Below, piece after piece: positions 18,876 to 28,313 of a stretch of 64,000 nt of DNA. Numbering within the stretch: position 1 is the stretch's first letter; each line of letters opens with the position of its first letter. The DNA is taken from NCBI GenBank assembly GCA_030407315.1, contig JALQPE010002468.1:1-64000 (forward strand). Reading direction: 5' to 3'. A program made the position numbers and the translations under genes. The notes beneath the pieces were generated by a model. It was not told where the DNA came from. It saw only the letters and a program-made list of their open reading frames with translations, and did not search any database. The stretch is from Asparagopsis taxiformis. Lineage: Eukaryota > Rhodophyta > Florideophyceae > Bonnemaisoniales > Bonnemaisoniaceae.

Positions 18876-20664
18876 ATGGAATATTCTCTATTTTTGCTTA
18901 TCCTGTGGATGACAAATTTCACAGAGTCTGAATTTGACTATATTTGGACACGAATGAACACCCATGTTCAGTCCACGTGGAACGTCGGGAGAGGTCGTAA
19001 GTCAAAGCATCAGCCCAAGGATGTTCTTTTCATGACACTCACTGTGCTCAAGCATCCTTCGACGTGGCAGATGTCTGGTTTGATGTTTGATATGAAAGGG
19101 CCAACCTTCCAGAAGCTGATCATGGGATACCTGGAAATAATTGGGCCGGAGCTGTACAAATTCGCAGTGACAAGAATGAACTCCAAGTACACTATGAAGA
19201 AGGAGATGTTGGAAGGCCAGGTTTTCTCGACATTCGATTTTTGTCGATATGCGACAGATGTCACTTTTCAGCAGACTAATCGCCCATCTGGGAATATGCG
19301 TGAGGGCAAGTTATATTTCAGTGGTAAGTGTAGCAGGTAGAAAATCCGCTAGAGGGGCAAACCACCCGACAGGTGTCCCGAGCCTCGGTAGAGGAAGTGG
19401 TAGAGCAGATGAACCTTATAGGTACCCAGCGGGTAGTCTCGTAAGAGAGAAGGTATCGCTACCCGGAGGGGGTTGTGCGATTATAGCGCTCACGCGAGGT
19501 GCGTATTAAAGGAGCAAAGTGACGTAATCCGTCGAGCTGTTGGCTAACCCTAAGGTTTTCCCGGAGAGGGGTTGAACAATAGGTATGCGAACACTGTTCC
19601 AGTGGGTCGTAATTCCACGTGAGTTTACGTTACTCTAGAAACCGTGCCTACTGGCTATTCCAGTGGCAGTTTTATACTAAGTCTACTGTAAGCTAGGGTT
19701 AGTGGTTAGGAATAAATATCCAGTTAGTGACCAATCAGAACCTAATTACTGGCGCTCGCCTACCCACGAGGTCATCGCCAATAGGCTTACATTGTAATGT
19801 ATGGCTGATCAGCCTAAGTTAAAATTTGCCCCTTGTGGGGTCTTGGCCGGGGCCGATAGGCCCGGATGGGGTTATTTGTCAGCCTTAGCTTGTCCCAAGT
19901 ATAGGAAACAGGCCAGTTGGCTGGTGCCTTCTGATTGGCACATCCCGTAAGTGGGTACCCAATACGGAAGCGACACGGCTCGATCAGCGAGGACCGCCAG
20001 GCGGTACGACAGTAAGCACAAGCTGTAAGGATACAAAACCGAAGTGTCTGTCATTCCACGTTGATACGCTATTGGCTGCAGCAAGCATCGCCCTGGATCT
20101 ATTTCGGATATTGACATCTTCTATGATAACCTGGATTTTCACGAGAGTTCCGTGGCCAAAGGTAGTGACATGGCTGAACTTGATGATGATGGAGAATTGA
20201 ATGACACCTACCCTAATCAATGGGGCATACTCGGTGACAAGGGATATCAGGGTGGAACAAGACACATCAGGATGATTCATCCAGTTAAGATGCCAATTAA
20301 TGGGACTCTGACTGCTGACGAGAAGGTGTTCAATGAGGAGCTGTCAAGTGACAGAATTATTGTGGAGAACTATTTTGGTCGCCTGTCAAGCTTATGGACT
20401 GTCATGTCCAACAAGTACAAGTGGAACGAAGACACGTACGATCTGGTTTTCCGTACTTGTGTGGTACTGACAAACATCCACGTCAAGTTCAATCCGCTTC
20501 GTGACAGTGACCAGTCCTTCTATAAGTCGCTACAGAACTATCTTGTCAATACTGGAGACAACATCTCTCGTAAGAGGGCCCGCTCCCAGGAGCTCTATAG
20601 GGACAGGGTAAGGAGGAGGCTGGCGATTGAGTTTGATAACTTGCCTGGATATGATAGTATGTAG
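18876..20664 (+). pseudogene. Harbinger-type (DDE_Tnp_4) transposase, disrupted by a solo LTR
   Basis: The N-terminal half (18876-19328) ends with RYATDVTFQQT (first Asp of the DDE triad) and LYFSGK. The reading resumes in the same phase at 20012-20664 with ILGDKGYQGG (second Asp) and SDRIIVENYFGRL (Glu), then a basic C terminus. Joining the halves at the duplicated GTAAG reads FSGKHKL, but two stops follow, TAA at 20026 and TGA at 20062, before SISDIDIFYDNLDF. The gene is therefore dead by both insertion and point mutation. DDE_Tnp_4 proteins are the endonucleases of PIF/Harbinger transposons. Terminal inverted repeats were not identified. Confidence 0.85.
19329..20011. mobile_element. Solo LTR, 683 bp, with 5-bp target duplication GTAAG
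   Basis: It begins TGTAGCAGG and ends GGTACGACA, a canonical TG...CA pair with TGT/ACA ends. It is flanked directly by GTAAG at 19324-19328 and 20012-20016. Removing the element and one GTAAG restores the phase of the interrupted transposase, which confirms both boundaries. No internal retroelement coding sequence is present, so it is a solo LTR left by recombination. Whether it belongs to the family of the Gag element at the left edge is not determined. Confidence 0.9.
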
Positions 20665-21339
20665 GGTTGACCATGCTCCAGACTTGATTCATCAGTAAAA
20701 ATTCGATGTTCGAACCCTTTCAGGTAGGGGCAGGCTCTGAAAAAAAACTTTTTCGTTGATTACATCCATAGTGGAAGCTGCATTCAGGAAATGACATTTA
20801 GTCGTTCATTGTACTGTTCGAAGGCTAGTAGTGTGCTGAGTATTTTGATTGGACAAGCTTCCAGCGTGGCATTGGAGCGAACTTTGTCCCGCACACACTT
20901 TTCACCTTCCAGTACAAATCATCCTCATTACAGCAATTACCCAAGAGCAATCAACGTGGCAGGATTCGAACTGAGAAACTCAGTCAGTGCACTGTCTGAT
21001 TTCAGGATGGACTTACAGTGTAATATGTAGCTGAGTATGCCAGCAGCCTCGACCAAGGGCGGGAGGGTATTGGCAAACACCCTGTATTTTGTTAAAGAAA
21101 AGGGAATAATTTTTGTACTGAGTAGTTTTGAAATGTTTGCGTATTTTCCTACTTGACGGACCTTTGATTAAAATATACAACTTTTTTTTTAGTTTGTAAT
21201 CTAGGAAATGATGAAGCAATTAGGAAATGACTCGATCTTTAAGGAAATACTCCGTATTTGAATATGAGGCCTATTGAAGCGTTCGGTTGCAAGCCAGAAT
21301 ATGGGATTCAGACTTGGTGACGTGGAGAGGCTCATGGAA

Positions 21340-21608
21340 CAAGAACTTGAAAAATTACTGCAGAAAAGTTCAAACTGTATGCGGAGCATGCTACGCGTGA
21401 AGACGACCGCTCTCGGTGTTTGTCTCAAATCTAAGACAGCGATGAATATGATGAGCACAGTGACAGCGGTTGGGTAGTACGACACGGCGAGCAATCTGAG
21501 TCTTCCGATGACTCGGACTCTCCTCTATCAGGCTCTGATCTACCCCTGGCGGAAATCGATGCATTGAATGAAGATGCAATCCGGGAGGGAAATGACTTAG
21601 AAGCTTAG
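21340..21608 (+). pseudogene. Relic of an acidic-tailed coding sequence
   Basis: One phase reads EKFKLYAEHATREDDRS, then a stop (TAA at about 21434), then a highly acidic Ser/Asp-rich tail beginning DEYDEHSDSGWVVRHGEQSE and ending EGNDLEA at a TAG near 21606. The composition is protein-like, but the interruptions imply decay. It may be the C terminus or second frame of a transposon. No family is recognised. Confidence 0.35.
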
Positions 21609-22672
21609 AAATTTACTCTTGAATAAACGGAGAACTTGTGCTGATCTATACGTCCTGAAATCCCATAGAAAATTCGAGCTGTAGAAAAGCTTTATTTTGA
21701 CATTAAAATGAAGAGAAATGGATAACTAGAACCGAAGATACGTAAATTTTCGAAGTTGGCATTTCGTGGATTTTTCTATATAAATACAACGATTTCTCAA
21801 TTCTCTGGGTAACTGTGATGGAGTTTAGCTTCAGCGCGGATAATGACCTTCACGGTGGACGACTTGTCACAACGTCTCACTACGCACACTGAACTCCCTA
21901 GAGACAGGCTGTCCCAAGACCACGCCGGCGTCCACAGCAGGCAGAGGAAAGGATATATTCTGAGTCCAATGATCTCAAGACAGAGACTACAGAAAGACAG
22001 TGGGCGGTTCTAACAGAAAGGACAGAAAGAGACAGAATGTGCGGAAAAGCTTGCGTAAGCTCCAGGGTTGAGCGGGTAAGCACGACAAAATTAGAGTGGT
22101 TTTCGCAGACTACGTCGCAGAAAAGTCAAAAAAATAGGTTCGTATACCTGCCTTCAAGGAAAAACATCACCCAGGCCATGCTGGCAACGTTCAAATAAGA
22201 ATAGCTGCGGACATCTGTTGCGAACTGCAGTTGCAATATTTGAATCCTTATTTTTGTAAAAATTAATTTTTCCGTTTAGTTCGGTAAACTTGCCAAGTCT
22301 TTGAAAAGTGACTAGACGTTACATGACATGTAGTGGTCGGCGGTGGCCCGCCCAGGTTGCAGATCCAGATCTAATCAACTTAGGGAATTTTACTTCTGGG
22401 CTGTAGTCACGCCACTGTAACGCGCTTTCCGTATGCTCATTTCTGGTTTGTGTGGAAGAGGTTCATTGAGTCATTACATCCAGCTCCGCACTCTGATCAG
22501 TGCAGTTGTGGAACAAAGAAGTTCTATTTGAGCATACCGTTCTTGGAACGATACAATTCCATTGGTTCAGACGAAACGATCTAGTTTCATTAGACGAGGA
22601 ATCTGGACAATTTACGAGGTGTAGATTGTCCACTCCCCTTTCCCTGCAACGAAAGCGTTACTTACACAGTGA

Positions 22673-22857
22673 TTGTACAGTCGAGTGGAATACAATAGCG
22701 TTCATCGGACGGAATACTTGGAACTGCTGGACGAAATGAAGAGGGACGATGGGGAACTTTCATATTCCACTCACTTCAGAAGTATGAGTTTGCCAGAAAT
22801 GATAAGTGATATTTCTCAACTAGGTTTTTATTGGATAGACCCTATGTTTCGTTGAAT
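22673..22857 (+). pseudogene. Relic of a Harbinger-type transposase N terminus
   Basis: A 60-residue frame contains TEYLELLDEMKRDDGEL, then FRSMSLPEMISDISQLG. This resembles the N-terminal 'LxxEL...D...(Y)FRMS...F..LL' block of PIF/Harbinger transposases. It ends in a stop, and no catalytic core follows in phase. Low-confidence family call. Confidence 0.35.
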
Positions 22858-23739
22858 CTTTTTTGTGTTATCGGGTATAGAATGAGGTCTGTCAGTTGTT
22901 TCAGTTTTTGAGCCCGTCACAGTCCTCTCTCATTCGGGGTTCATATACATGTTACCCACACTAATGTCCAGGCCTACCACATTAGGCAGGTGTAAAGAAC
23001 GTCAATGTGAGATAATTCGCAATATCTGCAAGAAACTTATGATGTCTCACCCGACAGAGCCCTAACGGTCACAGTAGTTTCCGGTGAATGGCTGCGAAAT
23101 CAGGGAAGTCTACTCCCAGACTTGCCGTTAGAGTATGAGCTGTATTGTACCTAATTTAGTATATTAGACGAGACGCATGTAATTTGTTCTTCGAAGGAAG
23201 AATGTCAGATAATACTACATTGTCCATGAGATGTCAGCTAAATTCACTGACAATGGGACATACTAAGGAACAGGTTGCAGAGCATGAGCTTGACTATTGC
23301 TACTTAACAAGAATGCAGTGCACAAAACAATTTTTTGTCTGCACCAAATCTCCCGAAAGTAGGACCCATATCTCCTCGTGACCACGATGGTCACTGTGTG
23401 ATGTAGGATCACGTTCCGTCTCTTTCTTTTTCGTCAGATACTGACGTGGGAAGATGTCAGCATGAAAGACGAAAATTGCGACTCTTTCCACGAGAAAAAT
23501 TTAAACTATTTTGGAACCTTAATATTGTGATAATTATGAACTAGTTCTCATTCACAGATTGTAGCCAATAGGAGCACATATGAGGACTTTCTAGCGAACA
23601 ATTTACAAACTTTTCCTTTTTGCTTCCAGCATTTGGAGCGAATGATGGCTGACTAAACTGGTTTTCCTGCATGAGATAGTCGTGGCCACCATCCATCGTT
23701 CTTGACTGTCACGTCCACGAGTAGGTTCAACATTTACCC

Positions 23740-24504
23740 ATGTCGGGACTTCGATTATCAGCAGCACAAGTGCGTGCGAACCGCGACGCCAATGTGGAAT
23801 CATCAGCATCAGTGGCACCAATTAGCCATACGACCAGGCCCATGGTAACTGGTTCTTCTGTAATCGCCATCAAGTGCACAGATGGTGTTGTGATTGCAGC
23901 CGATACGCTTGCTTCATACGGATCTCTAGCTCGCTTTCGTCAAGTATCGCGCTTACACAAAGCAACAGAACAGTGCTTGTTGGGTGTAGGCGGCGATTAC
24001 TCAGATTTTCAGGAGATTAAGATGATGATTGATCGCATTACCACTCGTGACTACTGCTTTGACGACGGTCATATGCTATCTCCAAAGGCGATTCATCAGT
24101 ACGTTGCCCGTGTCATGTATAATCGCAGGAATAAGATGGATCCATTGTGGAACAAGGTTGTGATAGCCGGTATGCAGGACGGTGTACCAATGCTCGGATT
24201 GGTGGACTTGGTGGGAACTCATTTTGAGAGCGAAGTAATTGCCACAGGATTTGGTGAGTACCTTGGATTACCGTTGTTGCGGAAAGCCTATCGAGACGAC
24301 ATCACTGTTGCGGAGGCAAAAAAGGTCGTAGAAGAGACTATGAAGGTGCTGTTTTATCGTGATGCACGGACGAGCGATTCTGTTCAAATTGCAACTGTTA
24401 CCAAGGATGGCGTCGAGGTTGGTGAAGCAAGCAAGCTCGAAACCGAATGGAGCTACAAAGCTTTTGTCGGTGGTGCTCGGTCTGGTGATGTGTCCACATG
24501 GTAG
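23740..24504 (+). CDS. PSMB4: 20S proteasome subunit beta type-4 (beta-7)
   Basis: The protein is 254 residues, close to the usual family length. After a ~35-residue propeptide-like leader comes TGSSVIAIKCTDGVVIAADT, then SYGSLARF, GGDYSDFQ, YNRRNKMDPLWN and FYRDARTSD, all hallmark blocks of the beta-7 subunit (PSMB4/PBG1/Pre4). Beta-7 is a non-catalytic structural subunit of the 20S core in nucleus and cytosol; it contacts the opposite beta ring through its C-terminal tail. The frame is uninterrupted and starts at ATG 23740. This is the first clear housekeeping gene after the repeat-rich left part. Confidence 0.93.
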   Translation: MSGLRLSAAQVRANRDANVESSASVAPISHTTRPMVTGSSVIAIKCTDGVVIAADTLASYGSLARFRQVSRLHKATEQCLLGVGGDYSDFQEIKMMIDRITTRDYCFDDGHMLSPKAIHQYVARVMYNRRNKMDPLWNKVVIAGMQDGVPMLGLVDLVGTHFESEVIATGFGEYLGLPLLRKAYRDDITVAEAKKVVEETMKVLFYRDARTSDSVQIATVTKDGVEVGEASKLETEWSYKAFVGGARSGDVSTW

Positions 24505-24779
24505 ACATTGTACAAGGAATAAAACGTTTAACTCAACCAGATGCGCGCTTCGAGGCCATAAAGACGTAAGAGCTGTAGATGTCAAATGAAAGTCTGGGAT
24601 GATGAAAAATTGTATTTTTTAAGGGCCTGCCATGCAACTTTACGTTACGAATGCTCCAATAAGGTGCCCGCGGGAATGCACTACCTAAATTCCGCCCGCA
24701 CTGACCCACGTCCGTCCAGCCACAACACACAGTCGCCCACGTGCTTTCTTCTCCCTCTTCCGCTTTACAATCGCCTTCC

Positions 24780-27700
24780 ATGGTTGCCGATTCTTCTTCA
24801 TCAGAACTTTCGCTACACCCGTCACCATTGCTTCAAGATTCTTTGGTGCACGCAGCGTACAACAGCCTGGTTCAATCATCTAGCCCTTCTCTCCTTACTA
24901 ACACCCCAGCGTCTCCGTCCCCCACCTCTGTCAGTGCCGATGCACCAACTGATGCAGAACTCGGTCTCCCTTCGGTACGCGATGAAGCTCTCGCTGCTGC
25001 ATCTCCATCCATCCGTCCGCTGGCTGCCTGGTTGCTCCGTGCCCCTAATGCTGCTGTCGTCTCAGGTTTTGCCCGTACTAGAGTCGCAGCGGCCTTGGCA
25101 GTAGCCCTCAATGTACTTCATGCAGATGATCGTGCTCGACGTATTTTGCTTATTGCAAGCAATGACCGCGCCGCTTGTGTCTTCGAACGTGTTTTAACCC
25201 GTGACTGTGATGAACTTGCCATCACCAAATTTCCGACTGCTGTCTCTAGGCAAGGTCAAATTTTGCAGCTTTTACGAAAGGCTAGACGACCGGGCGCTAT
25301 CATACTCTCGGCGAAGTTATTGCGAACTGACGCGATGGCGCAATTATCGGACGCAATTCGAAGCAATGGAATATGGGACATGGTTTTATCAGATGCCGTT
25401 TGTTCAGATAGTGCACTCAATGAACCAAGCTGCCCATTGCGTATTTTTGCAGACCGTGGTACAGCTCGCAGTGTCATTTTGGCATGCTCGGAGAACGGTC
25501 CTGACGGTCTGACTGTCGAAGGTGTACAAGACTTCATCACAAAACAGATAGGATTAACTGGTGCGGATTCAGAGCCAGACAGTTTCTGGGGAACAGTTGG
25601 TGGGATGAATGATCCCGAACTGCGTTCAACATCCCCCAATCACGTCCATGAAAATAGTGGTGACAATGAAACTAACGAATCATCTGAGTTGCCTCTTTCG
25701 AAGGCAAACCAAATATCCAGAGACAAATCGTCCCAAACACTTCATGTTCCTGCGCGAAGCAGACTGCCTCTCCATAGTCATCAAGCAATATCACTAACAC
25801 CACTGAACGACGCAATCCCCCCAATGACAAAATCGGAAGAACCAATACAGACTCGAAAACTAGCACCCAAGGGGAGAATTAAGATTCCGGAGAATCCCCG
25901 GTACGAAAGAGGAGGTATTGCAATTTCTTCGCCAGGAGCTCATTTTCCCACTAAATCAGCCTCAGTGCTCTCAGGACCAAGAGGGCATAAAAATCTGCCA
26001 GGTAAGAAAAATCAACGCAAACCTTTGAATGAGTCGCGTAACGTATTGCATTATAATGCAATCGCACCAGCTCAGAAGAACCATCCATCAAGGAAAGATT
26101 CAAAAGAACTGGGGGAGAGTCCCAATCATAAGCCTCCCTTGAGAAGGGTTTGTGCAGTTTCCAAACATGATGGGGTTTCCTCGGCGGAGAACACGACGGC
26201 TGCCGAATTGGAGGAGTTAACTACAGGAGTCAGACTCACAGATGAACCAAACAAGCATTCAAAACGTCGTGGAAAACGAACATCGAGACGCTCAAGTACT
26301 TCAGCTAAAGATATTCAAGGTAGTTCCGTTGTGAAGGAATCGAATCTGCCATTGCAGCCTGTGGTCCTAGTGAGAAATGATATGGGTGGCGAAAAGTCGA
26401 AGAAACTTGAATCACCAATCAGGCGGAGAAGACGCTCCCGAGCGCCCAGGAGGAGACTTAGCACTGGAAGCGACAGTTCTGTTGCTGAAGACCAATGGAA
26501 GACGCCCCCATCAGAACCTATAAGTCCTCCCTTCGTTCGGAGATCCAGCTCGCCATTACCAAGGATGAAAGGAAGGGATAAGTGGCAAACACCACATTCA
26601 GAATTCCCCAGCTCATTCCCAACAGATTCGACTCATCACTTCAGAGCACATCCTGGGTTTTCCTCAACACAGAAAGAGGCACCGAGGGCACCAGTCTCCA
26701 AAACTGCAGAGCATCACAATCGTTTGGAACCTCTACAAAGGTCCGATAACATTAGGGCTACGTCGGCCAGAGCCGAACCTCTGTCACAGCCAAAACGATC
26801 TGAAACAACATCGACTAAACTTATTGGTCGTCTCTTCGAGGAAAGTACAATAGCAACCTTGTACCCTTCATCCAGCGGTCCAGTTGAGAAAACAGCGACT
26901 CAGAAGGAATCTTTCAGAAAAGAACAGTCAAAGCGTTCAGAGGGTTACGCGAGTGGACATGGGCTTTCGGATACATCAGGATTGGTACCAAAACCAAAAA
27001 GTGTGAAAGCGAAGACCATTGAAAAGAGAAAACCATTGCCACGGCGTCCATCCAAGGAAAACGCGGAGAGGAAGAGGTCCTCCGCGAAACAATTACCACA
27101 CACGCCAAATGTTGTGAGCAAACCGTTGGCTGTAATAGCCATTGATTCGTCTGATGATGAAAACACTGAAATGAAGAAGCGAATGAGTACTATGCCGCGG
27201 CGGTTATCTGGAGAAAGCGATGTTATTGTTATTAGTAGTGATGACGACGAACGTACGCCCGTTCCTCGTCGTAGACGATCGCAGTCTCTGCCGAGGAGGA
27301 ACTCCGGTACTTCTTCGAGACAGCCTGTGTTTAATGAACTGGGAAGAAATATGGAGAGAAGGAATTCTGGTAGTTTGCCGAGAAAAACTACTACGAATCA
27401 CTCTGAAAAAAGAGCAGAGAGGACAACTGGCATCTCGACGAGGAAACCCAACGTGAGTCGTTCTAGAAAAAGCTTGGAGAGGAGGAATTCAGGTGCTTTG
27501 CCTAGAAAGCCTAGTGCGAAGGATTCTAGACCAGATTACGAGACGGGGCCGCGAAGTGCCACGAATTCCGAGCTTATCATGAACAATATTTCCAGCTTGG
27601 CTCCTGGTGCTGGGAATTTGACGAAGGAAAATTTGTGTAGTTATAATGCTATGGTGAAGGCAGCTCACAGGTGTCTTTCCATGGGCAATCGTCGCAAGGC

Positions 27701-27965
27701 TCTACAATTGTACACTGCATGTTTCAAATTGTATAATGGAGATGCGAGGCTAGAGAGTTCGATCATGGCCCTTTCGACAAGTTCAGGAGCTCTGAAAGCG
27801 GATGATTTCAAAGGTCCTGCATTGCAGCGATCTGAATCAAGCATTCGAAAAAAATTTCGTTCTGATAAGAATCGTCGCAAGCAAGCACATCGTGGAAAAA
27901 CAACTGGGAGACCGGCAAACGTAAGTAGACCTGTCGCATCAAAGAAGATAATTTCTTTGGATTGA
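24780..27965 (+). CDS. ERCC6L/PICH-like protein with degenerate Snf2 lobe and long basic disordered region
   Basis: The frame opens at 24741 from GTG; the first ATG is 24780. Residues ~75-250 follow the spacing of the first Snf2/SF2 helicase lobe: RILLIASNDRAACVFERVL, AIILSAKLLRTD and IWDMVLSDAV. However, the Walker A lysine motif is missing (GFARTRVAAAL in its place) and the DExH box reads SDAV. About 650 residues of Ser/Arg/Lys-rich, probably disordered sequence follow, with repeats of the type RRNSGxLPRK near residues 850-930. The C-terminal ~100 residues hold a TPR-like unit (YNAMVKAAHRCLSMGNRRKA). ERCC6L also carries a TPR and a Snf2 core, hence the comparison. No second helicase lobe is present. 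Function is uncertain; ATPase activity is unlikely. Confidence 0.5.
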   Translation: MVADSSSSELSLHPSPLLQDSLVHAAYNSLVQSSSPSLLTNTPASPSPTSVSADAPTDAELGLPSVRDEALAAASPSIRPLAAWLLRAPNAAVVSGFARTRVAAALAVALNVLHADDRARRILLIASNDRAACVFERVLTRDCDELAITKFPTAVSRQGQILQLLRKARRPGAIILSAKLLRTDAMAQLSDAIRSNGIWDMVLSDAVCSDSALNEPSCPLRIFADRGTARSVILACSENGPDGLTVEGVQDFITKQIGLTGADSEPDSFWGTVGGMNDPELRSTSPNHVHENSGDNETNESSELPLSKANQISRDKSSQTLHVPARSRLPLHSHQAISLTPLNDAIPPMTKSEEPIQTRKLAPKGRIKIPENPRYERGGIAISSPGAHFPTKSASVLSGPRGHKNLPGKKNQRKPLNESRNVLHYNAIAPAQKNHPSRKDSKELGESPNHKPPLRRVCAVSKHDGVSSAENTTAAELEELTTGVRLTDEPNKHSKRRGKRTSRRSSTSAKDIQGSSVVKESNLPLQPVVLVRNDMGGEKSKKLESPIRRRRRSRAPRRRLSTGSDSSVAEDQWKTPPSEPISPPFVRRSSSPLPRMKGRDKWQTPHSEFPSSFPTDSTHHFRAHPGFSSTQKEAPRAPVSKTAEHHNRLEPLQRSDNIRATSARAEPLSQPKRSETTSTKLIGRLFEESTIATLYPSSSGPVEKTATQKESFRKEQSKRSEGYASGHGLSDTSGLVPKPKSVKAKTIEKRKPLPRRPSKENAERKRSSAKQLPHTPNVVSKPLAVIAIDSSDDENTEMKKRMSTMPRRLSGESDVIVISSDDDERTPVPRRRRSQSLPRRNSGTSSRQPVFNELGRNMERRNSGSLPRKTTTNHSEKRAERTTGISTRKPNVSRSRKSLERRNSGALPRKPSAKDSRPDYETGPRSATNSELIMNNISSLAPGAGNLTKENLCSYNAMVKAAHRCLSMGNRRKALQLYTACFKLYNGDARLESSIMALSTSSGALKADDFKGPALQRSESSIRKKFRSDKNRRKQAHRGKTTGRPANVSRPVASKKIISLD

Positions 27966-28313
27966 TCCTCTACTGGCATGAAAGGCTTATACTATTACTT
28001 CGAGCTAGACAAACGGTTCCTTAAATTTAACCTCTAAAACTTCCGACTTGTGTACTGGAGGTGCCGTGCCGATGTCAATGGAAAGGTCTGCCGATTCATG
28101 GATCCATACTTGCCACATTCGCGCAACAAGGCCAACTTCGATTTCCCTAGGGAACATTTTTGATGATGGACCCAAAAATGTACAGCATCACACGATACAA
28201 ACAGACTGGGACTAACTACAATTCATCAGTCTGCGGGGTGGAGCAATATTAGCAAACGAACAATGTGATAGATATTGATCTGTAAAGAAAGTCATTGGGA
28301 GTCCAACGAAATT
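27966..28313. other. Convergent intergenic spacer
   Basis: A 348-bp spacer between two convergently transcribed genes; it holds their 3' ends. I see no gene or repeat. Confidence 0.6.

Larger units (their letters stand above)
20665..23739. other. Gene-free stretch with transposase relics
   Basis: No intact gene. Two relics are listed separately (about 21340-21608 and 22673-22857). The remainder is AT-rich, contains many stops in all frames and shows no clear direct or inverted repeats by eye. The last ~100 bp before 23740 must hold the proteasome gene's promoter. Confidence 0.6.
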
